35,369 bases of DNA from Acidobacteriota bacterium (GTDB lineage: Bacteria; Acidobacteriota; Blastocatellia; Pyrinomonadales; Pyrinomonadaceae), in contig JAIVJI010000014.1 in the NCBI GenBank assembly GCA_020200135.1, positions 1 through 35,369 of the forward strand, given 5' to 3'. This document shows, piece after piece, positions 29,806-35,369 of the stretch. Under the pieces are notes generated by a model. That model was not told where the DNA came from. It saw nothing but the letters and a program-made list of their open reading frames with translations, and did no database searches. A program made the translations under genes and the position numbers. The first letter of the stretch is position 1, and every line of letters starts with the position of its first letter.

Positions 29806-31281
29806 TCAACTCACTCCGGGTTCGGCAGCGGCCCGGTCGAGCCGCACTGTCCCGCGCCGAAGGGGACCGCGAGCGGCCCCTGCTGGATCGCGCAGAGGAA
29901 GGAGTACTCCTTCGTCGCTGCTCTGGATGAAGTTGACCATGTCGGTGAAGTACTGCCCCTGCGACCCCGCGCCGGTGGAGAAGAGGTCGGCGTCCGTTTT
30001 ACCCGTCCCGACCTCGCCGATGAAGACGGGAGCCTGCGTGTAGCCTGTGTGCCCCGTGTTGCCCCAGGGGTACGAGTCGTGCCCCGGCCAGACGGGGTTG
30101 ACGCCGCCCGCGAGGTTCGGGAACGCCCAGAACTTCTTCCACACGTCGGCGAGGCTCGACGCCGAGCAGCCGCTGCGGTAGCAGGTCGAGGAGTTGAACC
30201 ACGCCTGCCGGTACTCGACCGGGCCGTAGTCGTGGCCCGAGTAGACGAGCTGGTTGTTGACCGGCGGCCCGAGCCCCGAGGCGTCCCCGCCGGCGTTGAG
30301 CACGACCGGCGCGCCCGGGTGCCCCGCGTTGCCGTTGACGCCCAGGAGGTTCCCGCCCCACCAGTACCAGTCGTATGGCCCGGCCGCCATCGTGCCGGCC
30401 GCCGTCGGGTACGTGCTCACGCCCTCGACGAAGAAGAGCGGGTACTCCCACCCGCGCGCGAGCGCGTCGCCGAGCATCGTGTCGGCGGCGCGCTCGGCCG
30501 CGAGCCGCCAGTCCTTGCAGGTCGAGGTCGCCACGCAGGCCGGCGCGAAAGGGTTCGGGTTGGGGTTCGTCCGCGGGTCGATGCCGTCGCCGCTCCCCCA
30601 CGTCGCGCCGTTGAGGTAGGCCGTGCGCGAGGGCGTGTGCGGCTCGTTGCGTAGGTCGTAGCCGATGATGACCGGCATCCCGTCCGACGCGTAGTAGTTC
30701 ACCGCCACCGTGTCGGTCGCCCCCATCGTCTGCGGGATGCCGTGCGCCCAGCGCTGGACGCTCACCCAGTCGTCTATCCACTTCCGCTCGGTGTAGTTGT
30801 TCTTCCCCGATACGACGTACCAGAGCCCGTTGCCCTCGGCCGAGTTGCCCGCCGTCGAGCGGTGGTTGTCGAGGATGACGTGGAGCCCGCGCGAGCCGGC
30901 GTAGTTGACGATCATCGCGAGGATGTCGCGCGCGCGTTTGCCCTTGCACGACGGGCAGGCGCTGATCTGGTTCGCGTTCGGCGCGGGGTTCAGCTCCCAC
31001 ATCGCGTTGGAGAAGGGGATGCGGATGGTGTTGAAGCCGTACTGGCGTATCTGGTCGACGATGACCGGGTAGTCCTTCGTCCACATGCCGTGGGCGACGC
31101 CGTTCGAGGTCTCGAAGCCGTACCAGTTGATGCCGGTGATGCGGAACTCGGCTCCGCTCGGCGCGAGGATGCGGTTGCCGCTGGTCGTCCAGCCGGCCGA
31201 GGCCGTCGTACACGCGCCGATGACGAGCAGGCAGGCGGCGGCGAGGTGGCGCAGGCGTCCGGGCGCGAGGCGTGTGTGCAT
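29806..31281 (-). CDS. secreted glycoside hydrolase family 5 (cellulase-like), C-terminus disrupted
   Basis: This is a 491-residue frame with a signal peptide (LAAACLLVIGACTTASAG). The GH5 barrel has GINWYGFET, YGFNTIRIPFSNAM, LHVILDNHRS, the acid/base DLRNEPH (Glu213), LVYSGHDYGP and the nucleophile VFIGEVGTG (Glu423). It would hydrolyse beta-1,4-glucans outside the cell. After MVNFIQSS (about residue 455) the frame becomes meaningless. The next frame reads ATKEYSFLCAIQQGPL ... CGSTGPLPNPE and stops at 29811, the expected GH5 ending. The segment that should lie between, with the conserved Trp-containing final strand, is missing. The gene therefore has a deletion of about 100 bases plus a frameshift near 29905-29925. 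GGAGGG supports the start. Confidence 0.85.
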   Translation of the reverse strand: MHTRLAPGRLRHLAAACLLVIGACTTASAGWTTSGNRILAPSGAEFRITGINWYGFETSNGVAHGMWTKDYPVIVDQIRQYGFNTIRIPFSNAMWELNPAPNANQISACPSCKGKRARDILAMIVNYAGSRGLHVILDNHRSTAGNSAEGNGLWYVVSGKNNYTERKWIDDWVSVQRWAHGIPQTMGATDTVAVNYYASDGMPVIIGYDLRNEPHTPSRTAYLNGATWGSGDGIDPRTNPNPNPFAPACVATSTCKDWRLAAERAADTMLGDALARGWEYPLFFVEGVSTYPTAAGTMAAGPYDWYWWGGNLLGVNGNAGHPGAPVVLNAGGDASGLGPPVNNQLVYSGHDYGPVEYRQAWFNSSTCYRSGCSASSLADVWKKFWAFPNLAGGVNPVWPGHDSYPWGNTGHTGYTQAPVFIGEVGTGKTDADLFSTGAGSQGQYFTDMVNFIQSSDEGVLLPLRDPAGAARGPLRRGTVRLDRAAAEPGVS

Positions 31282-31485
31282 CTGTGTACCCTCCGTTGGT
31301 TGAAGTCCGTGTCGAAACGGAAAAGAGAGGTGACGGGGAAAGGCATCATAACCCCGCCCGAAGTTTAGTCAAGAGTTAAATGAAGCCCACGCCGGCCCGG
31401 CGTCGGCGCGTCTCCGGCCGGTGCGGCGGCGCGCCTCGCGGTGTTAGGATAGCCGGACAAAAAAATCAACGGGGGGGGAAGTTTC

Positions 31486-31962
31486 TTGTCAGAAGAAGCC
31501 TGGGGGATGACCGAGCAGGAGATGCGCGAGCGCGTGGTCAAGCTCGCGTTCGGCGGCGACGAGCGGCGGCTCGAAGAGTTCTGCGAAGTGGTACGCGGTG
31601 CCATACCGGAGGGCACGGCGGTCGTGCTCCGGGGCAGCTCCGTGACGGGCGAGCGCTACGACGACGGCGCGCCGTTCGACGCCGACGGCCCCGGCACGAG
31701 CGACCTCGACCTCACGCTGGTCGGCCCCGAAATCCTCGGCGAGTACATCCTCGACGGCTTCTACCTGCCCGGCGTCCACACCAAGCCCCTGAGCGACAAG
31801 GACCCAGACATCGCGCCCAACCTCGTGCCGCTGCGCGAGAGGCTTCAGGCGATGGTCAAACGCCCCGTCAACATCCAGGCCACGCGCGACATCTGGATGA
31901 AGATACGCGGCGACTGGCTCGGCCAGTCATACCTGACGCTCATCGGGAAGGTGGGCGAGTGA
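31486..31962 (+). CDS. nucleotidyltransferase-fold protein
   Basis: The 158-residue protein contains VVLRGSSVTGERYDDGAPF followed by GTSDLDLTLVGPEIL. This is the GS...DxD arrangement of the pol-beta nucleotidyltransferase superfamily, with two of the metal-binding aspartates in SDLDL. No recognition domain follows, so the substrate is unknown and the protein may be a minimal nucleotidyltransferase. The frame can start at TTG 31486 (GGGGGAAG upstream) or ATG 31507. Its stop overlaps the start of the next gene (TGATG), indicating coupled translation. Confidence 0.65.
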   Translation: MSEEAWGMTEQEMRERVVKLAFGGDERRLEEFCEVVRGAIPEGTAVVLRGSSVTGERYDDGAPFDADGPGTSDLDLTLVGPEILGEYILDGFYLPGVHTKPLSDKDPDIAPNLVPLRERLQAMVKRPVNIQATRDIWMKIRGDWLGQSYLTLIGKVGE

Positions 31963-32711
31963 TGACGCTCCGGCTCCTCAGCTACAACGTCCGCTTCGGC
32001 GGGGCGGGCCGCGAGGCGCAGCTCGCCGCGTCCATCCGCGCGGCCGACCCCGACCTCGTCGTCCTGCAGGAGGCGACGCAGCCGCGCGTCGTCGAACGTC
32101 TCGCCGCCGAGACGGGCTTAAAGAACTGGGCCGCGCACGCGGGCTACTCGCTCGCTTTTTTGAGCCGCCTCCCCGTCGCGCGGCACGAGTGGCACAGGCC
32201 GCGCGGCTCCAGGCGTCACTTCGTCGAGATAGAGCCCGAGGGGCTCGGGCTGCACGTCTACGGCGTCCACCTGAGCGCGGTTCACTCGTTCTTCACCGAG
32301 CGGCGGAGGATGCGCGAGCTGCGCTCGATGCTGGCGTGGGTCGGGACGCGCGAGACCGACTTCCACGTCTTCACCGGCGACTTCAACACGCTCGCGCCGG
32401 GCGACGTTCTCCACTGGCGCCAACTGCCGATGCGTCTGCGACCGATGGTCTGGCTGAGCGGCGGGAGCGTGCGCTACCAGACGATTCAGATCATGCTCGC
32501 CTCGGGCTACCTCGACGCCTTCCGCCAGCTGCACCCCAAGGAGGTGCGCGGCTACACCTTCCCCACCTGGGACCCGCACGTCCGACTCGACTTCGTCTTC
32601 CTCCCCGAACGCTTCCGGGAGCGGCTCAAGGAGTGCAGGGTGCTGACCGACGAGCCGGTGATGAAAGACGCGTCCGACCACTTCCCGCTGCTCGCGGAGT
32701 TTGCGACCTGA
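31962..32711 (+). CDS. endonuclease/exonuclease/phosphatase family protein
   Basis: The 249-residue protein shows the EEP fold in order: LRLLSYNVRFGG, DLVVLQEATQPRVV (catalytic Glu), GLHVYGVHLSA, FHVFTGDFNTLAPGD (GDFN metal site), YTFPTWDPHVRLDFVFLPERF and the terminal DASDHFPLLAEF with the catalytic Asp-His. Such Mg2+-dependent phosphodiesterases cleave nucleic acids, phospholipids or inositol phosphates; the target is not evident and there is no signal peptide. It is coupled to the nucleotidyltransferase-like gene (TGATG) and converges with the SCO gene 17 bases on. Confidence 0.9.
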   Translation: MTLRLLSYNVRFGGAGREAQLAASIRAADPDLVVLQEATQPRVVERLAAETGLKNWAAHAGYSLAFLSRLPVARHEWHRPRGSRRHFVEIEPEGLGLHVYGVHLSAVHSFFTERRRMRELRSMLAWVGTRETDFHVFTGDFNTLAPGDVLHWRQLPMRLRPMVWLSGGSVRYQTIQIMLASGYLDAFRQLHPKEVRGYTFPTWDPHVRLDFVFLPERFRERLKECRVLTDEPVMKDASDHFPLLAEFAT

Positions 32712-32728
32712 ACCTGTGTTCTCTCGCG

Positions 32729-33376
32729 TTATTTGGCTTCGCCCTTGTTGTTGAGGGCTTTCTCGACGAGCTTCACCAGCTCGGAGGCGTTCGCAAGGGC
32801 CAGACCCTTCATCCAGAGTCCGGTTCCCTCGTTGCCGATGATGAGGACGGTCTTGTGTTCGTTCTTGTCCTCGACGTACTGCCCGAGCTTGTAAAGCGCC
32901 CAGTCGACATTCTTCTTGTCGCCGGTGACGAAGGTCCAGCCCGGCTTCGCTCGAAACTTCTGCGCGTACTCCTTGAGTCGCTCGGGTGTGTCGGTGGCGG
33001 GGTCGACCGAGATGGAGATGAAGAATACGTCCTTGCCGACGCGTTCGCCGAGGGCGTCCTGCATCTTCCTCAGGTTGGCGGTCATCGCCGGGCAGACTGA
33101 GATGCTGGTGGTGAAGAAGGCGTTGATGACGACCGTCTTGCCCTTGAGCAGGTCGGTGTAGAAGCGCACCTTGCGGCCGTCCTGGTCGAGCAGTTCCACG
33201 TCCGAGAAATACTTTTCCGTGACCGAAGACTTCCTCTCGGGCTGTTGCTGCTTGGCGGTCGCGCCGTGGCCGGCGTGCGGGTCGGGGGGTGGTGTCGGCT
33301 TCGGCGTCTGCGCCGGGGTCTGCGTTGCGGCCGCCGAGGCGAGGCCGAGAATGATTGCGTAGAGCGTCCTTTTCAT
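32729..33376 (-). CDS. SCO1/SenC-family protein lacking one copper-ligand cysteine
   Basis: The 215-residue protein has an N-terminal signal (RTLYAIILGLASAAATQTPA) and a Pro/His-rich linker containing DPHAGHG. The thioredoxin-like SCO domain reads YFSDVELLDQDGRKVRFYTD, LLKGKTVVINAFFTT, VFFISISVDPATDTPERLKE and WTFVTGDKKNVDWALYKLG. The usual CxxxC copper motif is SISVC (Ser91, Cys95), so the first ligand is lost. The expected downstream His is present as His174 in NEHKTVLIIG. SCO proteins deliver copper to cytochrome oxidase or act in periplasmic thiol redox; a one-Cys version may bind copper weakly or do something else. GGAG precedes the start, with a promoter upstream. Confidence 0.88.
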   Translation of the reverse strand: MKRTLYAIILGLASAAATQTPAQTPKPTPPPDPHAGHGATAKQQQPERKSSVTEKYFSDVELLDQDGRKVRFYTDLLKGKTVVINAFFTTSISVCPAMTANLRKMQDALGERVGKDVFFISISVDPATDTPERLKEYAQKFRAKPGWTFVTGDKKNVDWALYKLGQYVEDKNEHKTVLIIGNEGTGLWMKGLALANASELVKLVEKALNNKGEAK

Positions 33377-33450
33377 GTTCTTTCCGACTCCTTCGCGAAT
33401 GATTCGACCGGCAGGTCGCAGAGCGGGACACGGCGGCGGCCGCAGCCGGG

Positions 33451-33478
33451 ATTATACGTGTGCGTCGGTTTATTACAA
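33451..33478 (-). promoter_or_regulatory. sigma-70-like promoter of the SCO gene
   Basis: On the minus strand TTGTAA (33478-33473) and a perfect TATAAT (33456-33451) are separated by 16 bases, predicting a start near 33444 and a leader of about 68 bases before the SCO ATG at 33376. Confidence 0.6.
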
Positions 33479-33566
33479 CCGGCGCGGTCAGGTAAGTCTG
33501 AGCCGCCGGAATGAGGCACGGTCCCGCGCCGTGTGCGCGGAGGGCAGGTTTTGATAAAGTAACGTC

Positions 33567-34385
33567 ATGAAGTTCGCGCTCGGAGTGTCGTCGGCGGCCG
33601 TGGCCCTGGGCCTCGCGCTCTCCCTCTGCCCGGCGGACACGCGCGCTCAGAAGAGGTCGCGGGCGAAGCGCGGCGCGGCCGCGAAGGCGAAGCCGGCCGA
33701 ACAGCCCGTGAGCGAGCTGGCGCGGCTGCGCGCACAGTTCGTCGAGGCGACAAAGGAGGTCAAGGCGAGCCTCGCGCAACTGCTAGACCTCTACGAGAAG
33801 GACGTGAAGAAGGCCGACGAACGCGTCACGCAGACGTTGGAGCTTTACCGCGCGGGGCTCGTCTCGAAGCGCGACCTTGAGGGCGCCGAGGAGGCGGCCG
33901 CGCAGGCGCGCGCGAAGGTCGCGGTCGCCGAGGGGCAGTTGAAGAACGCCGACGTGCAGATCGCCGAGACGCTCATCGAAGCAGAGGCCGAGGAGGCCGC
34001 CGCCAAGGCTCTGACGAAGGCCAGGACGGCGCCGCGCGCGGTCGGGGGGCTTCTGACGACGACCGCATACATACGCTTCGGCGGCACGCGCGCGTGGTCG
34101 CTCGCGGAGGCCGGCGCGGTCGGGCAGTTCTACGCGCGCAGCTTCGGGCGGCAACTCCCGGTCAGCTCGTTCGGCCAGTCGCCCGTCCACGACCGCTGGG
34201 GCTACGCGCACCACAACGCGATGGACGTGGGCGTCGTCCCCGACAGCGTCGAAGGTCGCGCGCTGATGGAGTTCCTGCGCGGGGCCGGCATCCCCTTCAC
34301 CGCCTTCCGCTACGCCATCCCCGGCACCGCCACCGGCCCGCACATACACATCGGCCGCCCCTCGCACAAGATCGCCCCGCGCTGA
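33567..34385 (+). CDS. secreted coiled-coil protein with M15-like peptidase domain
   Basis: The 272-residue protein has a signal peptide (LGVSSAAVALGLALSLCPAD) and a basic linker. A charged Ala/Glu/Lys helix (about residues 50-150, e.g. VKASLAQLLDLYEKDVKKAD and ARAKVAVAEGQLKNAD) should form a coiled coil. The C-terminal ~90 residues contain YAHHNAMDVGVVPDSVEGR and ATGPHIHIGRPS. The HxxxxD and HxH arrangement matches the zinc ligands of M15 (VanY/DacB-like) D,D-peptidases. I infer a periplasmic cell-wall hydrolase presented on a coiled coil; the similarity is limited to these motifs. AT-rich GATAAAGT just upstream may be part of its promoter. Confidence 0.65.
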   Translation: MKFALGVSSAAVALGLALSLCPADTRAQKRSRAKRGAAAKAKPAEQPVSELARLRAQFVEATKEVKASLAQLLDLYEKDVKKADERVTQTLELYRAGLVSKRDLEGAEEAAAQARAKVAVAEGQLKNADVQIAETLIEAEAEEAAAKALTKARTAPRAVGGLLTTTAYIRFGGTRAWSLAEAGAVGQFYARSFGRQLPVSSFGQSPVHDRWGYAHHNAMDVGVVPDSVEGRALMEFLRGAGIPFTAFRYAIPGTATGPHIHIGRPSHKIAPR

Positions 34386-34577
34386 GAGTAGGACGCGGCA
34401 GACCCGAACGCGGCGCGGCGCAGTCGCCGGCCGAACGTTGAATTTGTCGATGACAGGCTCTTTCCTTGTACGGATGCTTGCCTCTTTGCAGTAGGACCAG
34501 ACACTTTCTGGTATGTGCGGCGGAGCACGGCCGGCTCGAAGCTCCGAATGGACGGGCGAAACGCGACGCCACGCGAG

Positions 34578-34593
34578 TGGCACGCATGTTGTT
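34578..34593 (+). promoter_or_regulatory. sigma-54 (RpoN) type promoter
   Basis: TGGCACG at 34578-34584, four bases, then TTGTT at 34589-34593 matches the -24/-12 consensus TGGCACG-N4-TTGCW with one change (C to T). The invariant GG and G of the two elements are retained and spaced correctly. Transcription would start near 34604, leaving a leader of about 67 bases that contains a CTGCCC/GGGCAG hairpin ahead of the secreted repeat protein. Confidence 0.55.
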
Positions 34594-34670
34594 AAATCAG
34601 AGACGTGTAACCTGCCCCGCGGGCAGCAACGCCGCGCGGGACTTAGAACACAGCAAGGGGAGAAAGCAAG

Positions 34671-35135
34671 ATGAGAAGCAAGACAAACGTTTTCATAAAG
34701 AGTGGCGCTCTGCTCGCGCTCGGGTTGATGTTCGCGCTGCCGGCCGCCGGCCTGGCGCAGGACTGGAGGACGCAGCAGCGTCGTGAAGACCGACGCGAAA
34801 ATCGCCAGGAGCGTCGTGAGGACAGGCGCGAAGACCGCCAGGAGCGGCGCGAAGAGAGGCGCGAGGCGAGGCGCGGCTCTACCTGGGGCAACTACGGCGG
34901 CTGGGGCGGATCGTCGCAGCTCCGCCAGACCGCGCTGAACGCCGGCTACAACAACGGCATCCAGGAGGGGCTTCGTGACCGCCAGCGCAACGAGCGCTTC
35001 AACTTCACGGACGAGAGCGACTACCGCAAGGCGACCGAAGACTACAGCTCGCGTCTCGGCAACCGCGCTCTCTACCAGCGTTTCTTCCGCCACGGCTTCG
35101 AGAACGGCTACCGCGACGGCTGGAACGGCTACTAA
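34671..35135 (+). CDS. secreted Arg/Glu-rich 11-residue repeat protein
   Basis: The 154-residue protein has a signal peptide (FIKSGALLALGLMFALPAAGLAQ). Three tandem 11-residue repeats follow (residues 37-69: RREDRRENRQE, RREDRREDRQE, RREERREARRG), then a Gly/Trp linker (WGNYGGWGG). The C-terminal domain has ALNAGYNNGIQEGLRDRQRN, DYRKATEDYSSRLGNRALYQ and FRHGFENGYRDGWNGY. The recurring G-Y-x-x-G pattern resembles small envelope or stress proteins of unknown function. The repeats would form a highly charged helix. GGGGAGA precedes the ATG; a sigma-54 type promoter lies upstream and a strong terminator downstream, so it is a single-gene unit. Confidence 0.8.
   Translation: MRSKTNVFIKSGALLALGLMFALPAAGLAQDWRTQQRREDRRENRQERREDRREDRQERREERREARRGSTWGNYGGWGGSSQLRQTALNAGYNNGIQEGLRDRQRNERFNFTDESDYRKATEDYSSRLGNRALYQRFFRHGFENGYRDGWNGY
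34779..34877 (+). repeat. three 33-bp tandem repeats within the secreted protein gene
   Basis: Three consecutive 33-base units encode the 11-residue Arg/Glu repeats. The first two are close copies (CGTCGTGA start, CGCCAGGAG end) and the third is more diverged. Such repeats can change copy number by slippage. Confidence 0.7.
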
Positions 35136-35158
35136 AACGGTTCGGCCTTAACAAGAAG

Positions 35159-35201
35159 ACGGGCGGGGTGGAAAGACACAATCCACCCCGCCCGTTTTTT
35201 T
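35159..35201 (+). terminator. strong intrinsic terminator
   Basis: A perfect 14-bp stem ACGGGCGGGGTGGA (35159-35172) with TCCACCCCGCCCGT (35182-35195), a 9-base loop, then seven T in a row through 35201. It terminates the repeat-protein transcript. Confidence 0.9.
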
Positions 35202-35224
35202 ATCCCGCCTTGTGCCCGTTGGTC

Positions 35225-35369
35225 CTAAGTCGAGGCCCCGACCGCTTCGACCTCGACGAGGCGGGAGCGGCCGCCCAGGGCGTTGTGGACGACGACCCTC
35301 ACCTTCGTCGTCGTCACCTCCGCGAACGTCACCTTCCGCCAGACGTTCCCGTTGTTCGTGACGACCCCG
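35225..35369 (-). CDS. C-terminal end of a discoidin (F5/8 type C)-like protein (partial)
   Basis: On the minus strand the last 47 codons of a gene are visible, ending at TAG 35225-35227 and running off the window. The sequence VWRKVTFAEVTTTKVRVVVH followed by NALGGRSRLVEVEAVGAS matches the final strands of F5/8 type C / discoidin carbohydrate-binding domains (the T-x-V-R-V-x-V-x-N...SR-x-V-E-x-E-x ending). It is probably a large secreted protein whose catalytic part lies outside the window. Confidence 0.7.
   Translation of the reverse strand, partial: GVVTNNGNVWRKVTFAEVTTTKVRVVVHNALGGRSRLVEVEAVGAST

Noticed and set aside
34779..34877. CRISPR-like repeat array
   Set aside because: The 33-base units are contiguous, without spacers, and lie in frame within a coding sequence.

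Overview
This is a GC-rich chromosomal stretch, about two thirds G+C by eye, densely packed with genes on both strands. It has no rRNA, tRNA, CRISPR array or recognisable insertion sequence. The gene repertoire suggests a heterotrophic Gram-negative bacterium: DUF6289 and other small secreted proteins, a GH5 cellulase, paired B12-binding radical SAM proteins, a Wzm/Wzt exporter and a fused ThrA. Acidobacteriota (Blastocatellia-like) is my best guess; this is inference, because no marker gene is present.

Layout. 1-500: a degenerate radical-SAM fragment and a small secreted DUF6289 protein. 646-732: a short repeat array. 915-1880: an internally deleted type I isopentenyl-diphosphate isomerase followed by a DUF4385 protein. 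1870-4700: a PhoR-like histidine kinase, a divergent Gfo/Idh/MocA oxidoreductase and a truncated SnoaL/NTF2-like gene. 4775-9488 (minus): a complete, translationally coupled thrA-thrB-thrC operon with its own promoter. 9546-19492: an accessory export and glycoconjugate locus, mostly minus strand. It runs wzm - cytochrome P450 - wzt - alpha/alpha-toroid (terpene-cyclase-like) - sulfotransferase - three glycosyltransferases, with a UbiA-family prenyltransferase on the opposite strand in the middle. 19588-24200: HAD phosphatase, SRPBCC protein, nuclease A inhibitor homologue, methyltransferase, Tat-exported lactonase and a small secreted protein. 24204-26280: a doubtful small secreted ORF, a bacterial SET-domain protein, a candidate structured RNA with an intrinsic terminator, and a YihY/BrkB membrane protein. 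26540-29710: two B12-binding radical SAM enzymes in tandem. 29730-31281: a 27-bp perfect palindrome and a GH5 glycosidase with a broken C-terminus. 31486-34385: nucleotidyltransferase-like protein, endonuclease/exonuclease/phosphatase protein, a SCO1-like protein lacking one copper-ligand cysteine, and a coiled-coil M15-like peptidase. 34578-35201: a near-consensus sigma-54 promoter, a secreted Arg/Glu-rich 11-residue-repeat protein and a strong terminator. 35225-end: the C-terminal end of a discoidin-like gene.

The most interesting system is 9.5-19.5 kb. The P450 sits between the two exporter subunits with ATGA overlaps on both sides. Beside it are a toroid protein with a class II terpene-cyclase-like DxDD motif, a UbiA-type prenyltransferase, a PAPS sulfotransferase and three glycosyltransferases. 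I infer that this locus builds and exports an oxidised, possibly sulfated, prenyl- or terpenoid-linked glycan; I know of no described pathway with this gene set. A second theme is segment loss. The idi homologue, the SnoaL gene and the GH5 gene each lack a block of conserved sequence, which points either to real deletions or to an assembly problem.
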